This document shows positions 25,545 through 34,744 of a DNA stretch of 64,000 nt, piece by piece. Made by a program: the position numbers and the translations under genes. The first letter of the stretch is position 1; the number at the start of each line of letters is the position of its first letter. The notes beneath the pieces were generated by a model. That model worked only from the letters and a program-made list of their open reading frames with translations. It did not search any database and had not been told where the DNA came from. The stretch is from the NCBI RefSeq assembly GCF_000496575.1, contig NZ_AYKT01000007.1, forward strand, positions 62,001 through 126,000, in the 5' to 3' direction. This DNA comes from Geobacillus thermodenitrificans subsp. thermodenitrificans DSM 465 (GTDB taxonomy: Bacteria > Bacillota > Bacilli > Bacillales > Anoxybacillaceae).

Positions 25545-25652
25545 GTTTTTTCCGTCAATAATGGAGATAGACGGAGAAAAAAGTCAACTATTTCTTTGCA
25601 TCTCGAAACGGCGTATAATAGATGTATGTTGGAAACGGAAGAGGAGGGCACT

Positions 25653-26951
25653 ATGTATCCCGGCGGGCAGCTTCATGAAGAAAAAGTGTTTAAAGATCCG
25701 GTGCATCGATACATACACGTTCGTGACAAGGTGATTTGGGATTTAATCGGCACAAAAGAGTTTCAGCGCCTGCGCCGCATTAAACAGCTCGGCACGACCT
25801 ATTTGACGTTTCACGGCGCCGAACATAGCCGATTCAACCACTCGCTCGGCGTTTATGAAATCATCCGCCGCATTCTTGATGACGTCTTTGTCGGCCGCGA
25901 GCATTGGGATCATAGCGAACGCCTCCTTTGTCTATGTGCGGCGCTCTTGCACGATTTAGGGCACGGCCCGTTTTCCCATTCGTTTGAAAAAGTGTTTCAT
26001 TTAGACCATGAAGATTTCACTCGAGCTATTATTGTAGGCGATACGGAAGTGAACGCTGCCTTACGTGCCATCGATAGCGATTTTCCGCAAAAGGTAGCCG
26101 AAGTGATCGCCAAAACATATCCAAATAAACTCGTTGTCAGCTTGATTTCGAGTCAAATTGACGCCGATCGGATGGACTATTTATTGCGCGACGCATACTA
26201 CACCGGCGTCAGCTACGGCTATTTTGACATGGAGCGCATTTTGCGTGTTATGCGCCCGCGTGAAGACCAAGTCGTCATTAAGCGGAGCGGCATGCACGCG
26301 GTTGAGGATTACATTATGAGCCGCTATCAAATGTATTGGCAAGTGTATTTCCATCCGGTGACACGCAGCGCTGAAGTCATTTTGACAAAAATTTTGCATC
26401 GGGCGAAAAAGCTGTACGAAGACGGCTACTCGTTTCAAACGAAACCCGTTCATTTTTTGTCGTTTTTTGAGGGGAACGTAACGCTTGACGATTACTTGGC
26501 GCTCGATGAGGCGGTCATATTGTTTTACTTCCAGCAATGGCAGCACGAACGGGACCCGATTTTAAGCGATTTATGTCAACGATTTGTCCACCGACGTCTG
26601 TTTAAATATACCGAATTTCATCCAACGAACGAGCAGATGACAAAGCTGATCGAGCTGACTAACTTATTTAAAAAAGCAGGCATCGACCCGGACTATTATT
26701 TAGTCGTCGACTCATCGTCCGACTTGCCGTACGATTTTTACCGGCCGGGTGAGGAAGGCGAGCGCCTGCCGATTTATTTGTTGATGCCAAATGGGGAATT
26801 GCGCGAGCTGTCGCGCGAATCGGTGTTGGTCGACGCCATTTCCGGCAAGCGGCGCACCGACCATAAGTTATATTTTCCGGCTGACTTTCTCTATGACTTA
26901 TCAACGAAGCGGACAGTGAAGAAAAAGATTATGGAAATTTTAAAGGGTTAG
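25653..26951 (+). CDS. ywfO: HD-domain (d)NTP triphosphohydrolase-like protein YwfO
   Basis: This 432-residue HD-superfamily hydrolase resembles dGTPases. Metal ligands are visible as H in HSRFNHSLGVYEI (about residue 60), HD in ALLHDLGHGPFSHSFE (about 103-116) and D in SSQIDADRMDYLLRD (about 180). B. subtilis YwfO is the ortholog; related Enterococcus and Bacillus enzymes hydrolyse dNTPs with allosteric control. ATG 25653 with GAGGAGGG upstream is preferred over in-frame upstream ATGs. The stop overlaps the ribosome binding site of ywgA, so the two form an operon. Confidence 0.9.
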   Translation: MYPGGQLHEEKVFKDPVHRYIHVRDKVIWDLIGTKEFQRLRRIKQLGTTYLTFHGAEHSRFNHSLGVYEIIRRILDDVFVGREHWDHSERLLCLCAALLHDLGHGPFSHSFEKVFHLDHEDFTRAIIVGDTEVNAALRAIDSDFPQKVAEVIAKTYPNKLVVSLISSQIDADRMDYLLRDAYYTGVSYGYFDMERILRVMRPREDQVVIKRSGMHAVEDYIMSRYQMYWQVYFHPVTRSAEVILTKILHRAKKLYEDGYSFQTKPVHFLSFFEGNVTLDDYLALDEAVILFYFQQWQHERDPILSDLCQRFVHRRLFKYTEFHPTNEQMTKLIELTNLFKKAGIDPDYYLVVDSSSDLPYDFYRPGEEGERLPIYLLMPNGELRELSRESVLVDAISGKRRTDHKLYFPADFLYDLSTKRTVKKKIMEILKG

Positions 26952-26964
26952 GAGATGACGGAGA

Positions 26965-27483
26965 GTGCTCACGGAGCATGCGAAAGTGATGAAGGCATTG
27001 GCGGCCGCCGGGGAAATTACCGGTCGTAAAAAGCTGCAAAAAATGATTTACATCGCAAAAAAGCTCGACTTTCCGTTTTACGAGAAGTTCGACTTCCATT
27101 TTTACGGCCCGTATTCTGAAGAATTGACATGCCGTGTCGAGGAGTTATGCGCGCTCGGTTTTTTGCATGAGACAAAAGAGAAAAAAAGCGGCTATGTGCA
27201 ATATCGCTATACGCTCACCGAAGCGGGTGAGCAGTTTTTGCGCCATTACGACTGGGGCATGCCGGGCCTTGACGAATGCATGCAAGTGATGAATGAACAA
27301 AACGCGCGCTTTTTGGAGCTTGTCGCCACGGTGCTCTATTTTGAACATTTACCAAAAGACGAAGTGAAAGAAAAAATCGCTCTGTTAAAAAGCAAACAGC
27401 GCTATACGGATGAGGAAATTGAGGAAGCGTACGAATATATTGAGATGCTCCGCAGCCAATGCAATAAAAAAGCCCGCGTATAA
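26965..27483 (+). CDS. ywgA: YwgA family protein
   Basis: This 172-residue soluble protein has a winged-helix-like pattern (AAAGEITGRKKLQKMIYIAKKLDFPFYEKFDFHFYGPYSEELT ... YTLTEAGEQFLRHYD), reminiscent of antitoxin SocA/Panacea-type or GepA-like domains, but its function is unknown. GTG start with AGGAG upstream, which overlaps the end of ywfO. The terminator overlaps its last codons. Confidence 0.85.
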   Translation: MLTEHAKVMKALAAAGEITGRKKLQKMIYIAKKLDFPFYEKFDFHFYGPYSEELTCRVEELCALGFLHETKEKKSGYVQYRYTLTEAGEQFLRHYDWGMPGLDECMQVMNEQNARFLELVATVLYFEHLPKDEVKEKIALLKSKQRYTDEEIEEAYEYIEMLRSQCNKKARV

Positions 27484-27495
27484 GCGGGCTTTTTT
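27466..27495. terminator. Bidirectional terminator of ywgA and the purine permease
   Basis: Stem AGCCCGC/GCGGGCT flanked by five or more A on one side and T on the other, so it can work on both strands. It overlaps the end of ywgA. Confidence 0.85.
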
Positions 27496-27537
27496 ACGGT
27501 TGAAAACCGATGTGGCCAATGGTCGTGTGACCTCCCA

Positions 27538-28839
27538 TCAGTGTGGCAAAAACGCCAGCTGCAAAAAGAACAGCACGGCAAGCACATACAACAGCGGAGG
27601 CACGTCGCGCCAGCGGCCGCGGGCAATTTTTAAGAGCGGGTACGAAATGAAGCCGAGCGCGATGCCGGTCGCGATGCTGGAAGTGAGCGGCATGCTTAAG
27701 ATGATGAGAAATGCCGGGAACGCCTCGTCGAGTTCATGCCATGAAATATGGGCGATGTTGCTGATCATCAAGCTGCCGACGATAATGAGCGCCGGAGCAG
27801 TGATGGCGGATAACCCAGCGACCGCGCCCACTAGCGGGCTGAAAAAGGCGGCGATGATAAACAGTACGGCGACAGTGAGCGCTGTCCATCCGGTCCGTCC
27901 GCCGGCAGCGACACCGGTGGACGACTCGATGTACGCTGATGTTGGGCTTGTCCCAAACATGGCTCCGACCGTAGTCGCGACTGAGTCAGCTAAGAGCGCT
28001 TCGCGGGCGCGCGGCAGCGTGTTCCCTTTCATCAGTCCTGCTTGTTGGGCGACGCCGATCATTGTGCCAGTCGTGTCAAACAGCGTGACAAGCAAAAAGG
28101 AAAAGACGACGGCATACAAATGATGGCTGATGACGTCATCAACGGCCGCAAACGGATTGGCAACGACAACCCCATCCGGCAACGACGGCAACGACATGAT
28201 TCCTTCGTCAAATTTCAATTGACCGGTCGCGTAGGCAATCACCCCGGTGATAATCATGCCGTAAAAGAGCGCGCCGTTGACGCGACGTATCATAAGAACG
28301 AGCGTTACGGCGAGGCCAATCAGCGTCAACATAGCTGATGGAGCATGCAAGTCGCCGAGCGCTACTAAGTTTTGTGGGTGGGATTGGATGATCCCAGTTA
28401 GCCGCAAGCCGATAAAGGCGATAAACAGGCCAATGCCGGCGGTGATGCCATGTTTTAAGCTGTCAGGGATCACTTCGATTAGCTTGCTGCGCAATGGGGT
28501 GAGTGACAGCAGCAAAAACAGTAACCCCGCGACAAACACAGCGGAAAACGCGGTTTCGTACGAAATGTTGCCGTGTGAACCGACGACCGAATAGGCGAAA
28601 TAGGCGTTGAGTCCCATGCCGGGAGCGATAGCGATCGGATAGTTGGCAAAAATGGCCATCCAAAGCGTGCCAACCACGGTGGCGATGACGGTCGCAGTGA
28701 ACGCCTGTTCAAACGGGACACCGGCGTCCGACAAGATAACCGGATTGACCACAATGATGTATACCATCGTTAAAAACGTCGTCAAACCAGCGAAAAATTC
28801 CGTTTTGCGATCGGTAGTGTTGTTCGGAAAACGAATCAT
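27538..28839 (-). CDS. Guanine/hypoxanthine (purine) permease, NCS2 AzgA-like family
   Basis: This 433-residue membrane protein has 12 or more helices and imports purine bases by H+ symport. Family motifs: NTTDRKTEFFAGLTTFLTMVYIIVVNP at the N-terminus, IAPGMGLNAYFAYSVVG (about residue 85), FDTTGTMIGVAQQAGL (about 270), GTSPTSAYIESSTGVAAGGRTGWTAL (about 305-330). It is close to B. subtilis PbuG and PbuO; I cannot separate the two. ATG 28839 follows GGAGG. A double PurR-type box lies in its 5' region. Confidence 0.9.
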   Translation of the reverse strand: MIRFPNNTTDRKTEFFAGLTTFLTMVYIIVVNPVILSDAGVPFEQAFTATVIATVVGTLWMAIFANYPIAIAPGMGLNAYFAYSVVGSHGNISYETAFSAVFVAGLLFLLLSLTPLRSKLIEVIPDSLKHGITAGIGLFIAFIGLRLTGIIQSHPQNLVALGDLHAPSAMLTLIGLAVTLVLMIRRVNGALFYGMIITGVIAYATGQLKFDEGIMSLPSLPDGVVVANPFAAVDDVISHHLYAVVFSFLLVTLFDTTGTMIGVAQQAGLMKGNTLPRAREALLADSVATTVGAMFGTSPTSAYIESSTGVAAGGRTGWTALTVAVLFIIAAFFSPLVGAVAGLSAITAPALIIVGSLMISNIAHISWHELDEAFPAFLIILSMPLTSSIATGIALGFISYPLLKIARGRWRDVPPLLYVLAVLFFLQLAFLPH

Positions 28840-28850
28840 TGGCAACCTCC

Positions 28851-28896
28851 TAAAAACGAACAATATTACAAACAAATATAATAATATTCGTTTTTT
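28851..28896. promoter_or_regulatory. Inverted pair of PurR-type boxes before the purine permease
   Basis: AAAAACGAACAAT (box 1) and, inverted, AATATTCGTTTTTT (box 2). The CGAA cores at 28857-28860 and 28887-28890 are 26 bases apart, matching two roughly 14-base PurBoxes separated by about 16 bases as in B. subtilis PurR operators. Confidence 0.55.
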
Positions 28897-28900
28897 CTTC

Positions 28901-28933
28901 AAAAAGCAACGGGAGCGCCCTAAGCGCCCCCGT
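28901..28933 (-). terminator. Terminator of the tautomerase gene
   Basis: On the minus strand ACGGGGGCGC/GCGCTCCCGT (one G-U) followed by TTGCTTTTT. Confidence 0.75.
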
Positions 28934-28940
28934 CTCTCCT

Positions 28941-29129
28941 TTACTCCGCGTCGCTCAGCCGTTTTCCGGCGACGGCGTAATGATCTTTCGTCATTTCTTC
29001 AATGAAAACGACGACGTTCTCTTTTTTCGCCCCTGTTGTTTCCACAACTGCGTCAGTCACTTTTTCAACGAGCGCTTTCTTTTGCTCGTCTGTGCGGCCG
29101 GCGAGCATTTTGATCGTTACATACGGCAT
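28941..29129 (-). CDS. ywhB: 4-oxalocrotonate tautomerase family protein YwhB
   Basis: This 62-residue protein begins MPYVTIKMLAGRTDEQKKALV; after removal of Met the N-terminal proline is the catalytic base of the tautomerase superfamily, which works as a hexamer of beta-alpha-beta units. A conserved arginine is near residue 12. B. subtilis YwhB is the ortholog; its physiological substrate is not known. Divergent from ywhC. Confidence 0.92.
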   Translation of the reverse strand: MPYVTIKMLAGRTDEQKKALVEKVTDAVVETTGAKKENVVVFIEEMTKDHYAVAGKRLSDAE

Positions 29130-29260
29130 CGTGATTCCCCCATTTCATTGTCGAGTGCTGTCGCGCTTATTATACCATGGAACAGTAAAGTTCAATCCAC
29201 TTTTAGCGGTAAATCATGTATACTAAGGATAGTGAATACAGGGGAAAAGGAGTTAATCAA

Positions 29261-29929
29261 GTGGAACGTATTTTGCCGTATTCATTAAGTGAAATTCCGT
29301 ACGTATTGTTAACGCTGGCGCTAGCGTTTTCCGTGCATGAGTTTGCCCATGCGTACGTCGCCTACAAGTTCGGCGATCCGACCGCCAAAAATCAAGGTCG
29401 GTTGACATTATCGCCGTTTGCTCATTTGGATTTATTTGGCACGCTGCTTATTTTCTTAGCCGGTTTCGGCTGGGCGCGGCCGGTGCCGGTCAACCGTTTC
29501 CATTTTAAAAACCCGCGTCTAGCTGGCATTCTCGTGTCGGTCGCCGGGCCGCTAAGCAACCTTTTGCTTGCTGGACTTGGGTTTATCGTTTGGTATGCGA
29601 TGATCGATTTCGGCATTATGAGGGCGCTGCCTAATTGGTTTGCGGCCGGGTTTGATATGTTTTTCCAAATTTTTATCGGCTTGAACACCGTCTTGTTTGT
29701 GTTTAATTTATTGCCGTTTCCGCCGCTTGATGGGTATCGTATCATTGAAGACATCGCTCCGGATGGGCTGCGAGCGAAAATGACGCAATGGGAAAACTAC
29801 GGGGCGCTCATTTTTCTCATTCTCGTGCTGACACCGCTTGATCGGTACACGATTGAGCCGGTGTTTCAAGTGGCGTTGCCGTTCGTGCTTGAACATTTGC
29901 AGGCGTTTGCTGCCAACTTGTTTATGTAG
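29261..29929 (+). CDS. ywhC: Site-2-protease family membrane peptidase YwhC
   Basis: This 222-residue membrane metalloprotease of the M50 family has the zinc motif HEFAH (about residue 27, in LAFSVHEFAHAYVAYKFGDPTAKNQGR) and the second metal-ligand motif NLLPFPPLDGYRI (about residue 147). Five or six membrane helices. GTG 29261 with AAAGGAG nine bases upstream gives MERILPYSL; earlier in-frame ATG lacks a site. Followed after 17 bp by ywhD, so one operon. Substrate unknown. Confidence 0.9.
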   Translation: MERILPYSLSEIPYVLLTLALAFSVHEFAHAYVAYKFGDPTAKNQGRLTLSPFAHLDLFGTLLIFLAGFGWARPVPVNRFHFKNPRLAGILVSVAGPLSNLLLAGLGFIVWYAMIDFGIMRALPNWFAAGFDMFFQIFIGLNTVLFVFNLLPFPPLDGYRIIEDIAPDGLRAKMTQWENYGALIFLILVLTPLDRYTIEPVFQVALPFVLEHLQAFAANLFM

Positions 29930-29946
29930 GAAGGAGGAAGAAGCGA

Positions 29947-30462
29947 ATGGAGCAAAAAAAGAAGAAAAATATCGGCTTTAACATTATTAAAGACGATCCG
30001 ACCGATGGACATCGCGGTTTTGGTGCCGGGGCGATCAGCTTGGAAAACGTCTCGCCCGTCATCATTGATGTCGAAGCGGGTGAAGCATTCGTTGATATGG
30101 GAGCGATGCACGCACGCAGCGCTGTCGAGCGGGGCATTAAATTTTTGCCCGACCGTTCCGCCGTGCCGAACGGCAAGCCGTACTGGATCGTTTGGGTAAC
30201 GGTTGAGCGTGGCGAGGACGGCCCGTATTATGCTGGGGTAACGGCGTGTGAAATGACGGTCGACCGTGAGGCGCGCCGCGGCTATAAGTTGTTGCCCGAG
30301 CATGTCAACCGTTTGGATAAATCACTAAAGCGGCACATCATCGTCGACCATATGGACGACAAATCGAAGCAAGTGCTCGCTGACTTTTTGAAAGGGCATG
30401 ACATCGACATGTGGAACCGTTCGAGTGATGAGCTGAAAAAAGGGCTCGAAGGCGAATTGTGA
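29947..30462 (+). CDS. ywhD: YwhD family protein
   Basis: This 171-residue soluble protein (KNIGFNIIKDDPTDGHRGFGAGAISLENVSPVIIDVEAGEAFVDMGAMHARS) belongs to the YwhD family of Bacillaceae, function unknown. AGGAGG upstream. Second gene of the ywhC-ywhD operon, ending at a strong terminator. Confidence 0.88.
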   Translation: MEQKKKKNIGFNIIKDDPTDGHRGFGAGAISLENVSPVIIDVEAGEAFVDMGAMHARSAVERGIKFLPDRSAVPNGKPYWIVWVTVERGEDGPYYAGVTACEMTVDREARRGYKLLPEHVNRLDKSLKRHIIVDHMDDKSKQVLADFLKGHDIDMWNRSSDELKKGLEGEL

Positions 30463-30556
30463 CGGTTTTGTGAACATGTTAGCGGAAGGACTTGTTATTG
30501 CCTAGAAAAAGGGATAAACTAAACCTACATGTATAACACAGGAAAACTAGGACAAG

Positions 30557-30588
30557 AAAATCCCCCGCACATATGTGCGGGGGGTTTT
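30557..30588. terminator. Bidirectional terminator of ywhD and pbpG
   Basis: A stem of at least ten base pairs, CCCCCGCACAT with ATGTGCGGGGG, is flanked by AAAA on the left and TTTT on the right between two convergent genes. Confidence 0.88.
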
Positions 30589-30590
30589 CT

Positions 30591-32636
30591 TTAAAACCAT
30601 GGGAACCATTTCTCAAACCAGCTTTTTTCGTCCTCTTTTTTCTTCGTTTTCTTCTCCAAATGATCCGTGCAATAGTCGGTCGGTTCTGTGCCAATGAGAT
30701 AATACGTTTTTCGTTTCACCGGACAAGCATCGGTGGCCAGCTTTCCGTTTTGCGGATCGATGTAGACGCCGATGACACCTTTTGTCGGTTTAAACGATTT
30801 TTTCGGCTTGTCAGCGAGACTTTGTTCCATAAAGCGGACCCATATTTGCTTCGCATACTGTTTTTCATCAAAACGGCTGATCGTTTCCCTACGGTCGTAA
30901 CCGATCCAGACGCCAGCAACCAACTGCGGGGTAAAGCCAATCATCCAGCTGTCCGTTTTCGTCGTTCCGGATTTTCCGGCATAAGGACGCGTTATTTCAT
31001 CGATGATTGATTGTCCAGTGACGGTCGTATAGCCGTTCAACTTCGGGTCGAACATCCCGGTCATTAAATGCGCCGTCACAAACGCGGCATCGCGGTCGAT
31101 CACTTGTTGGGTTGACGGCTGATGCTCGTATAACACGTTTCCGTTCGCATCGATGACTTTTTTAATAAACACCGGCTCCGTTTTTTTGCCGTAGTTGGCG
31201 ATCGTGCTGTACGCCGCGACCATATCGATCATTTTCACTGGCGATGTGCCGAGGGCTAGCGATGGCACGGCTTTTAATTTGCTTGTAATGCCGAGCGTTT
31301 TCGCCGTTTCGATCAGTTTGTCGGCGCCGATAAACTTCAGTGTTTTTACCGCAAAGACGTTGTCCGATACGGCAAGCGCTTGGGCGAGCGTAATCGGGCC
31401 GTTTGCGTAGTAATCATTGTAGTTATGAGGCGTATACGTCGCCCGGCCGTCGTCAAACGTAAACGTCGTCAGTTCGCTGCGCAATGGGGTCGACGGGGTG
31501 AATCCATGTTCGATGGCCGCGTAGTACAAAAATGGTTTGAACGTCGAGCCTGGCTGGCGTTCCGCCTGTACGGCGCGATTGAATGGGCTTTCGTTGTAGT
31601 CGCGTCCGCCGATGAGCGCTTTTACTTCCCCGGTGCGCGGATCCATGGCCAATAACGCTGCTTGGATGGCGGAAGAGGGACGGATCACCTGTTCAAGTTG
31701 CTCTTCGGCGATTTGCTGCATGCGCCGGTCGAGCGTCGTGTAGACGCGCAGTCCACCGAGCTCGATCGTGCGCTCGTCAAGGCCGAGTTTCGTGCGCAGC
31801 TGCTGTTTGACGACGTCTTGGAAATATGGAGCGACAGGCCGCTCTTTCTCGTGGTGCTGCACGTAGACGAGCTTGTCGCGGTACGCCTGTTCTGCCTCCT
31901 GGCGTCTGATGTAGCCCGCTTCCACCATCGAGAGGAGGACGATTTTTTGCCGCGTTTTCGCCCGCTCTTCGTTGATGAGCGGCGAATAATAGTGCGGTCC
32001 TTTTGGGATGCCGGCTAGCATCGCTGCTTCGCTGATCGTCAGCTCATCGGCGTGCTTGCCGAAATAATAGCGCGCCGCTGCCTCGATACCGTAAACCCCA
32101 TGTCCATAGTAAATCGTGTTTAAATAGCCTTCCAAAATTTGTTCTTTGCTGTAGTTGGCTTCAAGTCGGATTGTATAGAGCGCCTCTTGAATTTTTCGCG
32201 ACCATGTTTTCTCGTGCGTCAAAAATAAGTTGCGCGCATATTGCTGGGTGATCGTGCTTGCCCCTTCGACTTTGGCCATCGCCTGCACATTGGCGACGAC
32301 GGCGCCGGCAATTCGTTTCAAATCAAATCCATGGTGTTCGTAAAACTTTCGGTCTTCGACGGCGATCGTCGCTTCAATGACGTGCGGGGAAATGTCATCA
32401 AGACGAACCCAGTAGCGCTTCTGTCCATAATTGCTTTCCCCGATTTTGCTGCCATCATCTGCATAAAAAACCGTCGTTTGCGGTACAGCGACCGGTGGGG
32501 CGCCTCCGATTTTCGCAAACAAAATAAAACTCCCGAGGGCAGCGAAAGCAAAGATTGTGAGAAAACAGCCAATAAAGACGGCGGCGCGCACATATTTCCA
32601 CGTGCCGCGAAAACGACTGCCCGGGATCGGTTCCAT
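30591..32636 (-). CDS. pbpG: Class A penicillin-binding protein (PBP2d-like)
   Basis: This 681-residue bifunctional enzyme polymerises and cross-links peptidoglycan. One N-terminal membrane helix (about residues 15-45) anchors it outside. The glycosyltransferase domain has EDRKFYEHHGFD, GASTITQQYARNLFL and RKIQEALYTIRLE (about 90-150); the transpeptidase has QPGSTFKPFLYY (catalytic SxxK serine near residue 370), SDN near 425 and KSGTT near 550. The C-terminus is rich in Lys/Glu and Trp. Synteny (ywhB-ywhC-ywhD-ywhE) identifies B. subtilis PbpG (YwhE), a sporulation PBP. ATG 32636 follows GGGGGG at seven bases; TTG 32651 overlaps that site. Confidence 0.92.
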   Translation of the reverse strand: MEPIPGSRFRGTWKYVRAAVFIGCFLTIFAFAALGSFILFAKIGGAPPVAVPQTTVFYADDGSKIGESNYGQKRYWVRLDDISPHVIEATIAVEDRKFYEHHGFDLKRIAGAVVANVQAMAKVEGASTITQQYARNLFLTHEKTWSRKIQEALYTIRLEANYSKEQILEGYLNTIYYGHGVYGIEAAARYYFGKHADELTISEAAMLAGIPKGPHYYSPLINEERAKTRQKIVLLSMVEAGYIRRQEAEQAYRDKLVYVQHHEKERPVAPYFQDVVKQQLRTKLGLDERTIELGGLRVYTTLDRRMQQIAEEQLEQVIRPSSAIQAALLAMDPRTGEVKALIGGRDYNESPFNRAVQAERQPGSTFKPFLYYAAIEHGFTPSTPLRSELTTFTFDDGRATYTPHNYNDYYANGPITLAQALAVSDNVFAVKTLKFIGADKLIETAKTLGITSKLKAVPSLALGTSPVKMIDMVAAYSTIANYGKKTEPVFIKKVIDANGNVLYEHQPSTQQVIDRDAAFVTAHLMTGMFDPKLNGYTTVTGQSIIDEITRPYAGKSGTTKTDSWMIGFTPQLVAGVWIGYDRRETISRFDEKQYAKQIWVRFMEQSLADKPKKSFKPTKGVIGVYIDPQNGKLATDACPVKRKTYYLIGTEPTDYCTDHLEKKTKKKEDEKSWFEKWFPWF

Positions 32637-32651
32637 TGCGCATCCCCCCAA

Positions 32652-32785
32652 TGGTTTTAGCGGTAATTAGGACGGATGACTGCCCCAAAATCGCCTTATG
32701 TTGCCTCCGTCCCCATATCTCAGTTAGGCGATTTCTGCTTTCTTACTAGTATGAAAAAAATTTTTTTATTTTAAACTTGTTCCCC
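32652..32785. other. Divergent spacer between pbpG and speE
   Basis: Contains a 9-bp inverted repeat AAATCGCCT (32688-32696) / AGGCGATTT (32726-32734) of unknown role and the regions where pbpG control signals should lie. No gene. Confidence 0.35.
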
Positions 32786-32813
32786 TTGCATTTTTGCTAG
32801 ATTGCTCTATACT
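32786..32813 (+). promoter_or_regulatory. Promoter of speE-speB
   Basis: TTGCAT, 16-bp spacer, TATACT, about 75 bp before the speE ATG. Confidence 0.6.
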
Positions 32814-32887
32814 TTTTCATGTTTAGTTTTTCGTTGGTGAGGGAAACTTTGATAGTAAGCAACGCTCGGAGAAAGGATGTTACCGAC

Positions 32888-33715
32888 ATGGAACTATGGT
32901 TTACTGAAAAGCAGACAGAACATTTTGGCATCACTGCACGTATTATCCGCACTTTACATACAGAACAAACGCCGTTTCAAAAACTTGATATGGTCGAAAC
33001 GGCAGAGTTCGGTAATATGCTCATTTTAGACGGCATGGTGATGACGACGCAAAAAGATGAATTTGTCTACCATGAGATGGTTGCTCATGTGCCGTTGTTT
33101 ACCCATCCAAATCCGGAAAACGTGCTTGTCGTTGGCGGTGGCGACGGCGGCGTAATCCGCGAAGTGTTGAAACACCCGAGCGTCAAAAAAGCGACGCTTG
33201 TCGAAATTGACGGCAAAGTGATCGAGTGCTCGAAAAAGTATTTGCCGGAAATCGCTGGCCAACTTGACGATCCGCGCGTCGAAGTGAAAGTCGATGACGG
33301 GTTTATGCATATCGCCCAAAGTGAAAACGAGTATGACGTCATTATGGTTGACTCGACCGAACCGGTCGGACCGGCGGTGAACTTGTTTACAAAAGGGTTT
33401 TACGCCGGCATTGCGAAAGCGTTGAAAGAAGACGGTATTTTCGTCGCCCAAACGGACAACCCTTGGTTTAAAGCGGATCTGATTCGCAATGTTTACCGCG
33501 ATGTGAAGGAAATTTTCCCGGTCACGCGCCTATATATGGCGAACATTCCAACCTACCCAAGCGGGCTGTGGACGTTTACGCTCGGCTCGAAAAAATACGA
33601 TCCGCTCGCGGTAAGCGATGACCGGTTCCACGACATCGATACAAAATATTACACAAAAGAACTGCATAAAGCATGCTTCGTATTACCGAAATTTGTCGCG
33701 GACTTGGTGAAATAA
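32888..33715 (+). CDS. speE: Spermidine synthase (aminopropyltransferase)
   Basis: This 275-residue enzyme transfers an aminopropyl group from decarboxylated S-adenosylmethionine to putrescine. It starts [19 protein letters not shown] and has the motif [18 protein letters not shown] (about residues 79-96), [17 protein letters not shown] and the catalytic region [15 protein letters not shown] (about 155). In thermophilic relatives such enzymes may accept other amine acceptors. ATG 32888 is supported by family length and an AAAGGA site; the frame extends upstream through the promoter. speB follows after 16 bp. Confidence 0.95.
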   Translation: MELWFTEKQTEHFGITARIIRTLHTEQTPFQKLDMVETAEFGNMLILDGMVMTTQKDEFVYHEMVAHVPLFTHPNPENVLVVGGGDGGVIREVLKHPSVKKATLVEIDGKVIECSKKYLPEIAGQLDDPRVEVKVDDGFMHIAQSENEYDVIMVDSTEPVGPAVNLFTKGFYAGIAKALKEDGIFVAQTDNPWFKADLIRNVYRDVKEIFPVTRLYMANIPTYPSGLWTFTLGSKKYDPLAVSDDRFHDIDTKYYTKELHKACFVLPKFVADLVK

Positions 33716-33731
33716 GGGGAGGGGCAAATTG

Positions 33732-34607
33732 ATGCGGTTTGATGAGGCCTATTCTGGCAACGTGTTTATTGGTAGCCACCCGAACTTTGAAGAAAGCGAG
33801 GCAGTCATTTACGGGATGCCGATGGATTGGACGGTTAGCTACCGGCCCGGTTCGCGATTCGGCCCGGCCCGCATCCGTGAAGTGTCGATTGGGCTTGAAG
33901 AATATAGCCCGTATTTAGATCGGGAGCTCGGTGACATTCGTTATTTTGACGCCGGTGATATTCCGCTGCCGTTCGGCAACGCTGCTCGCAGCTTGGAGCT
34001 GATTGAACAGTTTGTGAAAAAAGTGCTGGACGCCGGTAAGTTTCCGCTAGGCCTTGGCGGCGAACATCTCGTCTCTTGGCCGGTCATTAAAGCGGTGCAC
34101 GAATATTATCCGGACTTGGCCGTCATTCATATGGATGCCCATACCGACTTGCGCGAACATTATGAAGGTGAGCCGTTGTCGCATGCGACGCCGATTCGCA
34201 AAGTTGCCGATCTCATCGGCCCGACAAACGTCTTTTCATTCGGCATCCGTTCCGGCATGAAAGAAGAGTTCGAATGGGCGAAACAAAACGGCATGTACAT
34301 CGCCAAGTTTGACGTACTTGAGCCGCTTCGCTCCGTGCTGCCAAAGCTCGCTGGTCGTCCAGTGTATGTGACGATTGACATCGATGTGCTTGACCCGGCT
34401 CATGCCCCTGGTACGGGGACGGTCGACGCCGGCGGCATTACGTCGAAAGAGTTGTTAGCGGCGATCCATGAAATCGCCCGTTCCGATGTCCGCGTCGTTG
34501 GTGCCGATCTGGTCGAAGTCGCGCCGGTTTACGACCATTCGGAACAGACCGCGAACACAGCGAGCAAGCTTGTTCGCGAAATGTTGCTTGGCTGGGTGGC
34601 AAAGTGA
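33732..34607 (+). CDS. speB: Agmatinase
   Basis: This 291-residue ureohydrolase splits agmatine to putrescine and urea, supplying the substrate of the preceding SpeE. The binuclear manganese site is visible: GGEHLVSWP (about residue 108), HMDAHTDLREHYEG (about 135-148) and TIDIDVLDPAHAPGTGT (about 214-230). ATG 33732 follows AGGGGAGGGG; TTG 33729 is less likely. Operon speE-speB ends with a terminator. Confidence 0.95.
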   Translation: MRFDEAYSGNVFIGSHPNFEESEAVIYGMPMDWTVSYRPGSRFGPARIREVSIGLEEYSPYLDRELGDIRYFDAGDIPLPFGNAARSLELIEQFVKKVLDAGKFPLGLGGEHLVSWPVIKAVHEYYPDLAVIHMDAHTDLREHYEGEPLSHATPIRKVADLIGPTNVFSFGIRSGMKEEFEWAKQNGMYIAKFDVLEPLRSVLPKLAGRPVYVTIDIDVLDPAHAPGTGTVDAGGITSKELLAAIHEIARSDVRVVGADLVEVAPVYDHSEQTANTASKLVREMLLGWVAK

Positions 34608-34616
34608 ACATAGGGA

Positions 34617-34656
34617 AAAGCGCCTAAATCGCGAACGCGAGAGGGCGCTTTTTTTA
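34617..34656 (+). terminator. Terminator of speE-speB
   Basis: Stem AAAGCGCC/GGCGCTTT around an inner CGCG..CGCG element, ending in seven T. Confidence 0.88.
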
Positions 34657-34744
34657 TGTAGTAGGAGAAAGGTTGCGGGAATATATACATACCTTATAGA
34701 ATAATATGCAATGTATTTATCATTCAAAGGGGGAGGAGACAGAA

